From: Fibrobacter sp. UWB10
GTDB lineage: Bacteria; Fibrobacterota; Fibrobacteria; Fibrobacterales; Fibrobacteraceae
Length of the DNA: 64,000 nucleotides
Reading direction: 5' to 3'
Assembly: GCF_900182935.1 (NCBI RefSeq)
Contig: NZ_FXUE01000003.1
Span: 310,001 to 374,000 of the forward strand
Under the pieces are notes generated by a model. The model did not search any database and was not told where the DNA came from. It saw only the letters and a program-made list of their open reading frames with translations. The position numbers and the translations under genes were made by a program. Below, in pieces: positions 25,948 to 32,640 of this stretch. The first letter of the stretch is position 1; each line of letters begins with the position of its first letter.

Positions 25948-26163
25948 ATGGTTCAGGAATCTTTTGAATTTGTCGTGTATATGATTCACGCTTGCGCAAA
26001 CAAGTGGAATCGTTTGCCGTCTTTTGTGTATCGAAAGCTGGCTGAATCAGGCTGTATTCAGAAATTCCTTGTTCCCAATTACGAAATTTTGCATACGCAG
26101 AGCACTGATTTCGTCGTCAGCGATATTGAAGAATATCTGAACGTCCGTAAGGTGGCCATATGA
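25948..26163 (+). CDS. DUF3791 protein, putative antitoxin-side partner
   Basis: 71 residues with the DUF3791 pattern: FVVYMIHACANKWN, a middle helix ending in LAESGCIQKFL, then NYEILHTQSTDFVVSDIEEYL. Genes of this type typically lie immediately upstream of DUF3990 genes, as here, with a four-base ATGA overlap. The pair behaves like a toxin-antitoxin cassette in arrangement; which partner neutralises is not established from sequence. TAGGAT lies upstream of the ATG. Confidence 0.7.
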   Translation: MVQESFEFVVYMIHACANKWNRLPSFVYRKLAESGCIQKFLVPNYEILHTQSTDFVVSDIEEYLNVRKVAI

Positions 26164-26645
26164 TCGTCTATCATGGTTCGAACGTTGTTGTTGACAAGCC
26201 GGATGTTGAGCATTCTTTTCGACCGCTTGATTTCGGAAAGGGATTCTATGTCACGACGGTGCGTGAACAGGCTGTCCGTTGGGCGCACAGGAAAATCGAT
26301 ATTCTAAAGGATGGGAACCTGAAGCCGATATTGAATGTCTATGACATGGACGATGTCCCTGCCGCACTCTCCGTTAAGACGTTCCCCGATGATTTAGAGG
26401 AATGGATTGATTTCGTGTGCAAATGTCGCGATGGTTCCTTGGAATATGCCCAATACGATGTAATTATGGGCAAGGTCGCAAATGACAAGGTTTTCCGTGT
26501 AGTGGATATGTATCACTCCGGTATCTGGGATATGCCGCGGGCATTGAAGGAAATAAAGGCTTATCCGACTTACGACCAGATCGCCTTTATCACGCAAAAG
26601 GCTATTGATGCGGTCCTGAAATACAAGGGTTGCGAAGAGGTGTAA
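26160..26645 (+). CDS. DUF3990 protein, putative ADP-ribosyltransferase-like toxin
   Basis: 161 residues. The opening MIVYHGSN and the LDFGKGFYVTTVREQAVRWA block are the DUF3990 hallmark and resemble the H-Y-E class of ADP-ribosyltransferase folds (Y-H-G-S/T strand, then a G-x-G-F-Y-x-T strand). YDVIMGKVANDKVFR and a C-terminal YDQIAFITQKAIDAVLKY complete the pattern. Enzymatic activity is inferred, not shown. The downstream ORF starts one base after the stop. Confidence 0.65.
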   Translation: MIVYHGSNVVVDKPDVEHSFRPLDFGKGFYVTTVREQAVRWAHRKIDILKDGNLKPILNVYDMDDVPAALSVKTFPDDLEEWIDFVCKCRDGSLEYAQYDVIMGKVANDKVFRVVDMYHSGIWDMPRALKEIKAYPTYDQIAFITQKAIDAVLKYKGCEEV

Positions 26646-26646
26646 A

Positions 26647-26862
26647 ATGGTAGACGAAGATGTTCTGGAAAAAGTCTATCAGGAACGCTTAGAAGAGCGC
26701 ATTATTGCGCATCTTGCGCAGGTGAAGAACTGTTCGCTAGAACAGGCGATGGATATGTATTATAACAGCGAACTGGCTGACAAAATCCATCAAGGGAAAG
26801 ATGGAATCCAGTATCTGGACTATAAGGTCTTGGTGCAGATACTTGTTGATATGGGAGGTTAA
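26647..26862 (+). CDS. Small acidic protein, third gene of the DUF3791/DUF3990 cassette
   Basis: 71 residues, helical: an ERIIAHLAQVKNCSLEQAMDMYYNSELADKI core then YLDYKVLVQIL. The same pattern (II..V...SL.EAM..FY.SE...K) recurs in the oppositely oriented gene at 27,015-27,245, so both belong to one small family and mark the 3' end of two related cassettes. Function unknown; an antitoxin or accessory role is possible. Confidence 0.6.
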   Translation: MVDEDVLEKVYQERLEERIIAHLAQVKNCSLEQAMDMYYNSELADKIHQGKDGIQYLDYKVLVQILVDMGG

Positions 26863-27014
26863 GCCATCTTGGAGATAATCTCTGCGAATCCGTCATTGTC
26901 CGCTAGGGCAATTTCGGAAAGAATGTCGGAAAAGGTGTCGGATAGCACGCTCGGGTACCTGAGCCCGGTAGAGTATAGGTTGAAAAGGCTGGCCGCGTAA
27001 GGAGCCTGCTTAGG
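26859..27014 (-). pseudogene. 51-codon open stretch continuing past an in-frame TAG
   Basis: After the TAG of the minus-strand gene at 27,015 the same frame stays open for 51 codons to a TAA that overlaps the stop of the convergent gene. The translation has protein-like composition (SLFNLYSTGLRYPSVLSD... ending EIISKMA). It has no credible start of its own. It may be a 3' remnant of a lost gene, or an extension cut off by a nonsense mutation. Confidence 0.35.
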
Positions 27015-27245
27015 CTAGACTTCGAGTTGAGTCAGTTTCCCGTTTTCCTGTTCCGCCTTGAATATGTCGTAGACATAGGGAGAACTTTCGAGATAAAGCC
27101 CGGTTTCCGGGTCAACCAACTTGGCGAATGTTTCAGAAGCGTAGAACCTACGCATAGCCTCGATGAGAGAGAGTTTCTGGTCTTCCATCACATACGAGAT
27201 GATGTCTCCCGTTATGAGTTCAGCAAGCATTTTTGGCTTAGACAT
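27015..27245 (-). CDS. Small helical protein, mirrored cassette copy
   Basis: 76 residues: AELITGDIISYVMEDQKLSLIEAMRRFYASETFAKLVDPETGLYLES, related to the third gene of the plus-strand cassette. AAGGAG sits seven bases before the ATG. It follows the DUF3791 gene of the mirrored locus after only ~54 bp, where a DUF3990 gene would be expected. Function unknown. Confidence 0.6.
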   Translation of the reverse strand: MSKPKMLAELITGDIISYVMEDQKLSLIEAMRRFYASETFAKLVDPETGLYLESSPYVYDIFKAEQENGKLTQLEV

Positions 27246-27309
27246 AGGCCGACTCCTTCTTTTTCAACAACGCAATCGCTTTTTCTGAGAGGAAGAGAAT
27301 CACTGTATC
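27238..27309 (-). pseudogene. C-terminal remnant of a DUF3990 gene
   Basis: In the frame from GAT at 27,309 the sequence reads DTVILFLSEKAIALLKKKE then SAYV and stop. This matches the end of the intact DUF3990 protein (DQIAFITQKAIDAVLKYKG...). Only these 23 codons remain, directly abutting the end of the DUF3791 gene, so the toxin-like gene appears to have been removed by an internal deletion. Confidence 0.6.
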
Positions 27310-27515
27310 TTCCCTCCGTTCTGTTGGCTGACTAGCGTCAGGTCGTTGATGGCGTCTTCAAATGAGAGTGTATGCTCCACATCGTAGAATTCGACAAGGA
27401 AATCCATCGCTCCGTGATTGCATAGATAATCAAAAGCCTGCTTTTCGGTGAGGCTCTTGTTTGCGGCGAACTCGTTGACGCATGCAACGGTATATCTGAT
27501 CAGTTTCTTGTCCAT
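27300..27515 (-). CDS. DUF3791 protein of the mirrored, toxin-less cassette
   Basis: 71 residues in the DUF3791 pattern: IRYTVACVNEFAANKSL, TEKQAFDYLCNHGAMDFLVEFYDVEHTLSFEDAINDL. It is closer to the family consensus (YDVEHTLS) than the plus-strand copy. Its last residues (GGKIQ) are encoded by the deletion junction. The preceding 27-codon ORF ends three bases upstream. Confidence 0.65.
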   Translation of the reverse strand: MDKKLIRYTVACVNEFAANKSLTEKQAFDYLCNHGAMDFLVEFYDVEHTLSFEDAINDLTLVSQQNGGKIQ

Positions 27516-27518
27516 TTC

Positions 27519-27602
27519 TTAGATAATATACATCTTGACATCGCCGTTGTCTGTAACGGTGAAACTGTAGTTGGCGATTTCATTAAGCTGTTGCTCGGAC
27601 AT
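27519..27602 (-). CDS. Possible 27-residue ORF between cassette genes
   Basis: A short frame starting MSEQQLNEIANYSF and ending GDVKMYII. It begins inside the end of the 96-residue gene and ends three bases before the DUF3791 start, as expected for a coupled micro-ORF. It may be the truncated N-terminus of a longer protein. No family recognised. Confidence 0.4.
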   Translation of the reverse strand: MSEQQLNEIANYSFTVTDNGDVKMYII

Positions 27603-27873
27603 TGTCCACCTCGACAGATGTTATCGGTTGCAAGAAAATTTTCGGGTCGATGTAAAGGTCTTCAAGGATGGGGACCAGGTCGATATAGTCCTCGACGAGT
27701 TTGTCCTTGTTCTGGCTATATACGGCATCGACCACCAGGTAGCCGTTGTCCCATTCCTTCACCTTTGCAATCTTGACAAGGCTATACGGCCCCTTGAACC
27801 GTATAGTCCGTCCGTTAAAGGAGAAGGATATGTAACATCCGTCATTTGACAGGATTGCCTTAGAATTGACCAT
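27583..27873 (-). CDS. Hypothetical protein, first gene of the mirrored cassette
   Basis: 96 residues, beta-rich at the N-terminus (MVNSKAILSNDGCYISFSFNGRTIRFKG), then an acidic helical tail. No family recognised. It overlaps the 27-codon ORF and is read in the same direction as the DUF3791 remnant locus, so it is probably the promoter-proximal gene of that operon. Confidence 0.5.
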   Translation of the reverse strand: MVNSKAILSNDGCYISFSFNGRTIRFKGPYSLVKIAKVKEWDNGYLVVDAVYSQNKDKLVEDYIDLVPILEDLYIDPKIFLQPITSVEVDNVRATA

Positions 27874-27937
27874 ATTTGAAATGTAATTTAATTGGCGGGC
27901 TTAGTCAATAGCCTTAGGGGTCTGACTAAATGCTCGC

Positions 27938-28165
27938 TTGCACGATTCCTGTAAAAAAGGTATATTCAATGGTAAAAAGAGGTATATTCTGACTGGGCTT
28001 GAAAAATATTTGAAGGATTATTTTGATCGAAAGGAAGCGCTTGCTTACCGTTCAAAGATTATACAGCGTACAGAAAACCTGTTTGAACGAAACGCTTTGT
28101 TGGAAGAGTATTATCCACTTCGCTTTTTAATCTGGACGGAAAATGTTGAGAAAAATCGTAATTGA
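27938..28165 (+). CDS. Doubtful short ORF
   Basis: 75 codons from a TTG with no ribosome site; Lys/Glu/Tyr-rich and helical (LEKYLKDYFDRKEALAYRSK). Its 5' part includes a direct duplication, GTAAAAA..GGTATATTC twice within about 45 bp, which also looks promoter-like. It could be a small gene or the tail of a decayed one. Confidence 0.3.
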   Translation: MHDSCKKGIFNGKKRYILTGLEKYLKDYFDRKEALAYRSKIIQRTENLFERNALLEEYYPLRFLIWTENVEKNRN

Positions 28166-28211
28166 AAATCTGGGTGTGTTTAACCTCATTTTTGCCTAAA
28201 AACCACCTACA

Positions 28212-28942
28212 ATTGTGTAAAGCCGCTTCCGCATTTGCGGGAGCGGCTTTTACATAGTGGGGGTGTTGCCTGAACTTTTGCTTTTGTTACAATGTCACTT
28301 GTGTTGAGCTGCGGGGGCAAATGTCCGGGCGGTTTTGTCACTTGTGCAAAACGGCCCGGTCTTTTGCCGGAGTGTCTTTTACACTTATACGAAGAAGCCT
28401 GAACATTTGGCCGAGCACCTTCACCGCTTAGGTGATGGTGCTGGGGCATTTGCAGGAGCAGCATTTACAAAGTGAGGTTCATGCTAGAGCGTTTGCAGGA
28501 GTGGCATTACCACGGTGATGAAGTTGCTTGGGCTTTTGCGCGAGTGGTTTCACCACTTGTGCAAAGGTCTTCGGACAATTGCATAAGCGCTTTTTCCACT
28601 TGTGCAAAGGCGCTTGAACTTTTGCGGGAGATGCTTTTACAAGGTGAAGAAGGTGCTTGGACTTTTGCCGGGGCGTGTTGCATTCTTGTGTAAAGGGGCT
28701 CGGGCAAACGTCCGAGGGGCAACACCACTTGTGTAAAGGCACTTGAGCATTTGCTGGAGCACCTTCACCGCTTAGGTGATGGTGCTGGGGCATTTGCTGG
28801 AGCTGCATTTACAATGTGAAATTCTTGTTTGAGCATTTGCGGAAGCTGCTTATACAAAGTGACAATGGCACTTGGACATTTGCAGGACCTCCAACCACAC
28901 TTTTGGGCTGCTTTTCGGGGCTTTTGCCCCCTTTTACCACCA
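28212..28942. repeat. 43-bp tandem array, about 17 units, dyad-bearing
   Basis: Seventeen consecutive units, each exactly 43 bp. The core hexamer (A/T)TTTGC recurs at 28233, 28276, 28362, 28405, 28448, 28491, 28534, 28577, 28620, 28663, 28749, 28792, 28835 and 28878; altered cores fill 28318 and 28706, and the last core is shifted by one base. Typical unit halves are CTTGTGTAAAGGTGCTTGGG and CATTTGCGGGAGCGGCTTTT followed by ACA. Unit junctions form dyads (TTTACAC-TT-GTGTAAA). Several junction arms vary in a compensatory way, for example GTTTTG with CAAAAC at 28,340 and GCACC with GGTGC at 28,427 and 28,771. The final unit overlaps the stop codon of the neighbouring gene. Confidence 0.92.
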
Positions 28943-30385
28943 GAGTTTCAGGCGCAAGTAGTCGATTGCCTGGTGCGAGAGAATCCACCAGAGTGTGCGT
29001 TCTCCGGCGAAAATCTTCGCGATACCTGTCATGCCTGGGCGGAACCACGGGGGAGTCGCCCGCACGAACTCGCCGCGCACGGCGAAGGTGTTCTCCTGGT
29101 CCTTGACACTTGCCGTCGGGTTCATGAGCGTGGTGCGGAACCTGTACACGTAATCGGGACGGCTCTTGATGGCCATGAAGCCCTCGCCGCCAAGCCGCAC
29201 GTTGTTCACTTCGAGTTCGCTTACGTCGGCCTCCATGTAGATTTCTTCGATGGATGCCAGCTGGAACAGCTCGCCGCCCTGGTTCACATGCGACCCCACG
29301 CGCTTTTGCAGGTCGCCCTCGATGACCACCGCGCTGTCCGATTCGCAGCGCACCACCGAGCGAGAGAGCTTGTAGCGCACCGTCTTTAATTTCGCCAGTG
29401 TCTGCGAGAGCTTGGCCTGCTGTATGCGCAGGTCGGCCAGCTGCCTGTTCGCCTGGGCCTTCTGTATTTCGCGGCGGTTGTCCTGTTCCTGGGCCATTAG
29501 GTCGGCCTCTTCTAGCTTGAGTTCCTTCTGGTCGAGTCGCAAGAGTTCGTCGCCCTTGTACACGATGTCGCCCGGCTTCACCTTCACGCTCTGGATGAAC
29601 CCGTCGAAGGGGGCGCTCAGGTAGGTGATGTGGTCGGTCTTGAGCATGGCCGGGGCGCTTACCCTGTAGGGGATGGGCACCAGTGCCGCGAAAAGCACGA
29701 ACGCCGTAAGCAGGATTCCCAGCAGTTTTGCCCAGGTGTGTTCGTGGCCCAGCAGCTTGGCGAACCCCTCCCGCGCGGCACGGGCGAGCCTCTTGCCGAA
29801 CCAGCCGCTCTTGCGGTAGAGTTCGTCTATCCTTGCGCTAGTGAGCGTTGCGACCAGGTGGATCTGGGCGGACTCCTCGTCGTCGAAGGGGTGCGCCCCG
29901 CGTTCGCAGGTGATTACCGCGATGGTCTCTTCGCCCCGCCTTACCGGGACCGAGAGCATTTGCCCCACGCCGTAAGTCTTGCTGTAGTACTCGTGGATTC
30001 GGGTGGCGAGCGGGGTGCCGCCGTCTGGGGGTGGGTAGGCTATGCTGGCGTCCTGTTCGTAGGCCTCTTCCATGGCGCACTCCAGGTCGCGCACCACCTG
30101 CATCTTGCCCTCGAAATGGTCGGTGTGGCTTATGGCCGCGAGCACCACGTAGTCGTGCTTGACCATGCCGATGCTCACCCTTTCGGCGTGGTGGCGGTCG
30201 GCGATTTCGCCCGCGAGTGCGAGTGCCGCCGTCTTGAAAGTCTTCGCCTCGCCGACAACCCGCACGATGTCCAGGACTTCGTTCATCTGCCCGATCTTGG
30301 AACTGGTTGTGCGCAACGCGTTCTGCAGCGCCTTGATGATGGCGCCCTGGTCGAACTGCGGCTTTTCCTGTTTTTCTGCGGTCAT
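28934..30385 (-). CDS. GAF-domain membrane-fusion protein (HlyD family)
   Basis: 483 residues. A cytosolic N-terminal GAF domain (about 30-190; ERVSIGMV, VGQMLSVPVRRGEETIAVITCERG) precedes one membrane helix (220-238). The periplasmic part is a split biotinyl-lipoyl/barrel-sandwich domain (SAPFDGFIQSVKVKPGDIVYKGDELLRLD ... GSHVNQGGELFQLA) around a long coiled-coil hairpin (270-340). Such proteins connect an inner-membrane export component to a TolC channel. No ABC transporter or M50-type partner lies beside it; a TolC/adaptor operon of similar GC content is 22 kb away. Its stop codon lies inside the last unit of the 43-bp array. Confidence 0.8.
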   Translation of the reverse strand: MTAEKQEKPQFDQGAIIKALQNALRTTSSKIGQMNEVLDIVRVVGEAKTFKTAALALAGEIADRHHAERVSIGMVKHDYVVLAAISHTDHFEGKMQVVRDLECAMEEAYEQDASIAYPPPDGGTPLATRIHEYYSKTYGVGQMLSVPVRRGEETIAVITCERGAHPFDDEESAQIHLVATLTSARIDELYRKSGWFGKRLARAAREGFAKLLGHEHTWAKLLGILLTAFVLFAALVPIPYRVSAPAMLKTDHITYLSAPFDGFIQSVKVKPGDIVYKGDELLRLDQKELKLEEADLMAQEQDNRREIQKAQANRQLADLRIQQAKLSQTLAKLKTVRYKLSRSVVRCESDSAVVIEGDLQKRVGSHVNQGGELFQLASIEEIYMEADVSELEVNNVRLGGEGFMAIKSRPDYVYRFRTTLMNPTASVKDQENTFAVRGEFVRATPPWFRPGMTGIAKIFAGERTLWWILSHQAIDYLRLKLWW

Positions 30386-30436
30386 TGGCTGTCGGTTAGG
30401 GTGTTTGGGTGGTAATAATAGTAAAACGAATTTGTG

Positions 30437-30982
30437 TTACGAAAATAGGTTGCCAGAATTTTTTTTGATTTCTGTTGTAATTACGGCCAATCTTTTTTCC
30501 GTATTGCCTTTTTCGCCTTTTTTTAGTTCATTACCATCAATGTCTGTTTTTATCATGAAGTTGATGTTTCGGGGAGATAAGTGAATTGATTTAATGATTA
30601 TCAAATCGGGACGGTACGTCTTTTTGACAAGTTCAAGAGCTAAAAGAGCTTTTTGACCGAATGCAATTGCATATTTTGTTGTTAAAAGATCCCTGTTAAG
30701 GCGTGCAATATTGTTTGAATCTACGATTTCTTCATTGCTTGCTTCACTCCGCTCTGTTTTGCGTTTGTATTCAATTTTATCCCAAGCGTTGGTTATTCCG
30801 ACTAAAGATCGTTTGAGGCGAAATCCTTGAAAGTGTAAATGTTTAAGAATAAAGTCTAGCGCTTTGCCTGTTTTACCAGCACAGGGCAGTCCCTTTTTCT
30901 CTTCAAGCCGACCAGGACAGGAGAATACGGCTGTGATTGCTGTAGAACTGTTCAAATTTTCGAAATAGGGATGATGTTTCAT
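30437..30982 (-). CDS. Uracil-DNA-glycosylase-superfamily-like protein
   Basis: 181 residues from the ATG at 30982, with AAAGGA upstream; a second ATG two codons earlier is possible. The segment VFSCPGRLEEKKGLPCAGKTGKALDFIL resembles the family-4/5 UDG loop (P-G-x-E, then G-x-P-x-x-G). Later parts are YAIAFGQKAL and a histidine motif (SIHLSPRN) like the usual H-P-S. These pieces suggest a UDG-fold enzyme, but the catalytic residues are not standard and the tail is divergent. AT-rich, unlike the gene before it. Confidence 0.55.
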   Translation of the reverse strand: MKHHPYFENLNSSTAITAVFSCPGRLEEKKGLPCAGKTGKALDFILKHLHFQGFRLKRSLVGITNAWDKIEYKRKTERSEASNEEIVDSNNIARLNRDLLTTKYAIAFGQKALLALELVKKTYRPDLIIIKSIHLSPRNINFMIKTDIDGNELKKGEKGNTEKRLAVITTEIKKNSGNLFS

Positions 30983-31005
30983 TTCCATTCCTTTTAAGAC
31001 AGATT

Positions 31006-31027
31006 AGGGGCTAGTTTACTAGCCCCT
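31006..31027. terminator. Perfect 9-bp hairpin between two minus-strand genes
   Basis: AGGGGCTAG, loop TTTA, CTAGCCCCT. On the minus strand the T-tract is weak (AATCTG), so it may act as an attenuator or processing site between the gene at 31,033 and the UDG-like gene. Confidence 0.5.
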
Positions 31028-31032
31028 ATATT

Positions 31033-31449
31033 TTATTTCAATAGTTCTGCGATGATTCTTGCCTGAACATCGGGATTCATTTCGATGTACATGGTGCCAC
31101 CGCGCATGAAATCGTATTTGTCCTGAAGTCGGCCAAGCCATAGCCAGTTACTTTGCCTTGTTGCGTGAAATTTCCAGGCAACTTCCCTTGCGTAGCCAAG
31201 ATTATCGGTCTCGCTAGGTTGCAGTATCTTAGAAGATGTTACGAAGCCGATGGCCTTGATATAAAGTCCTGCCTTGGGACTGAACGACTTAAGGAAGACG
31301 ATATCCCCTATATTTATCTGGCGAAGCATTTCGTGAAACGCCGGAGCGTCCTTGCTGTCCCAGCCAATACAAGCGATGCCTTTGCTGATGAAGGTTGATG
31401 TGTGGTCTTCTGTGCCGCTAGAATATGCGGCTCCAATACCATAAAACAT
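31033..31449 (-). CDS. Small PUA/EVE-like domain protein
   Basis: 138 residues. ISKGIACIGWDSKD ... INIGDIVFLKSFSPKAGLYIKAIGFV has the strand pattern and G-D-I-V-F turn of PUA/EVE-like modified-base-binding folds. The end is a short helix. A GAGAGG ribosome site precedes the ATG. In defence islands such domains often recognise modified DNA; that role here is only inference. It has AT-rich neighbours of similar orientation. Confidence 0.45.
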   Translation of the reverse strand: MFYGIGAAYSSGTEDHTSTFISKGIACIGWDSKDAPAFHEMLRQINIGDIVFLKSFSPKAGLYIKAIGFVTSSKILQPSETDNLGYAREVAWKFHATRQSNWLWLGRLQDKYDFMRGGTMYIEMNPDVQARIIAELLK

Positions 31450-31583
31450 ATTTTACCTCTCTAATAAATTTAGGTATAGGATTCTGTTAATGGAGTGTGC
31501 CCTGTTCCACAATTTCGTGGTATTACAATCAGCTCACTAGCCTATCGCATAATAGAAAAAAACAGGTATGATGGCAAGGGGGT

Positions 31584-31610
31584 AGAAAAAAGAACCCTGC
31601 TATAGCAGGG
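31584..31610 (-). terminator. Terminator of the 97-residue gene
   Basis: On the minus strand CCCTGC-TATA-GCAGGG followed by TTCTTTTTTCT; 13 bases past the stop codon at 31,623. Confidence 0.85.
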
Positions 31611-31622
31611 CCTTAGAAAAAA

Positions 31623-31916
31623 CTAATCTTTGTCTTTTTCACTTCGATATACTTGCCATTCTCCAATGTTTGCCCCGAAAATTCTCCGGGGCTCGAGACC
31701 GAAATCTTCTAGCTCTTTCCATATAGCATCAACTTTCTTTTTTCCTGCTTCCGTCGAAGAAACTAAACCTATATAGGTTGATTCAGGTAGACGGATTTTC
31801 TTTTCTGGAGTTAATTTAAAAAAGCCATGTCTTGCGAGTATTTCTTCCCTTTGATCCGTTGTTGAAGAATCTGAATCGGAATCAAGTGTAATAACCATCC
31901 TTACTTTTTCAGCCAT
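31623..31916 (-). CDS. Hypothetical 97-residue protein
   Basis: Alternating strands and helices (VRMVITLDSDSDS, STYIGLVSS, KKVDAIWKELEDFGLEP, GEWQVYRS) suggest a small ferredoxin-like fold. No family recognised. A good ribosome site (AAGGAG) and its own terminator support expression. The upstream spacer of ~300 bp also contains the opposing CRP-like promoter. Confidence 0.55.
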   Translation of the reverse strand: MAEKVRMVITLDSDSDSSTTDQREEILARHGFFKLTPEKKIRLPESTYIGLVSSTEAGKKKVDAIWKELEDFGLEPRRIFGANIGEWQVYRSEKDKD

Positions 31917-32007
31917 AAATACTCCTTGTTGCTGAGTTTAGTTTATAGTCTAAAAATGTCTTTTTATTGATGAAAATCCAATAACTTTATTCAAAAAAAC
32001 TTTGCTG

Positions 32008-32051
32008 TGTGACGTGTGTCACGCTAATTGAAAAATGAATACGGTTATAAT
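32008..32051 (+). promoter_or_regulatory. CRP/FNR-family-like site with promoter
   Basis: TGTGA-CGTGTG-TCACG (32008-32023) matches the CRP consensus TGTGA-N6-TCACA with one mismatch. A perfect TATAAT lies at 32046-32051. A start near 32058 places the centre of the palindrome at about -42, the class II activator position. It would drive the YunG-like and NACHT genes. The rest of the 300-bp spacer holds a G-rich leader and no gene. Confidence 0.5.
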
Positions 32052-32092
32052 ACGCCCACGTTTCAGCGGTATACAAAAAAAATCGGACTGCA

Positions 32093-32119
32093 GGGCGGGG
32101 TGTGGGGTGAATAAGGGGG
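32093..32119 (+). other. G-quadruplex-type motif in the presumed 5' leader
   Basis: Four G-runs (GGG, GGGG, GGGG, GGGGG) separated by loops of 1, 3 and 7 bases on the coding strand, satisfying the standard G4 pattern. The last run can instead pair with ACCC a few bases later (GGGT-GTTTT-ACCC), so two structures may compete. Confidence 0.5.
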
Positions 32120-32219
32120 TGTTTTACCCTCGTTTGGGGTGATTGAGGCTGGAAAAGATTACTTCTTTATTATTTTTATGTTTAATTGGATCGCTTTTTG
32201 CGGTAGGAGTTGTTATTCT

Positions 32220-32630
32220 ATGGATGCGGCTAAACTGGACCAATTGAAGGATGTCCTGAATCGGGTATGGGCCGAGGACACCTGTTATCCTGGTTCGTGG
32301 AATAAGAATATCCCATGCAAGGGACAATGTGAGCCGACGGCATGTGTCGTGCAGGATTTGTTTGGCGGTGATATTTACAAGATTGTCGGCGACGAGTCAA
32401 TCGGTGCTAAGGGCGCGCATTTTTTCAATGTTATTGATGGCAAAATTGTTGACCTGACTGCCGCTCAGTTTGATGGTCCTGTTGCCTATGGAAAGGGCAA
32501 TAAGGTGGAAGGACTTGCTCTTCGACAGCTGAGAACTCATAGCCGATTTAATCGAAAGCAACGCTATGAAAACCTGAAAAGAAAGATTGCTGCTATAATG
32601 GAATATCCTTTAAATGCTGAGGGGAAATAA
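32220..32630 (+). CDS. YunG-like protein
   Basis: 136 residues starting MDAAKLDQLK at 32220, with AGGAG ten bases upstream; a longer frame from 32139 has no ribosome site. The core TCYPGSWNKN-IPCKGQCEPTACVVQDLFGGDI followed by GAHFFNVIDGKIVDLTAAQF matches the YunG type (invariant G-Q-C then T-A-x-V-V-Q-D, and an H-F-N/D-G-K-x-x-D-L-T block). The Cys, His and Asp could form a papain-like triad. Function is unknown. It sits 10 bp upstream of the NACHT gene in the same direction. Confidence 0.55.
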   Translation: MDAAKLDQLKDVLNRVWAEDTCYPGSWNKNIPCKGQCEPTACVVQDLFGGDIYKIVGDESIGAKGAHFFNVIDGKIVDLTAAQFDGPVAYGKGNKVEGLALRQLRTHSRFNRKQRYENLKRKIAAIMEYPLNAEGK

Positions 32631-32640
32631 AAGGCTGTTT

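Noticed and set aside
28207-28808. Short proteins encoded in the 43-bp array on either strand
   Set aside because: Forty-three is not a multiple of three, so a frame changes register every unit. Several frames are open by chance because the unit is stop-poor, and the translations are low-complexity copies of the repeat.
28212-28942. CRISPR array
   Set aside because: The period is constant, but the whole 43-bp unit is related from copy to copy. There are no identical repeats alternating with unique spacers, and no cas genes nearby.
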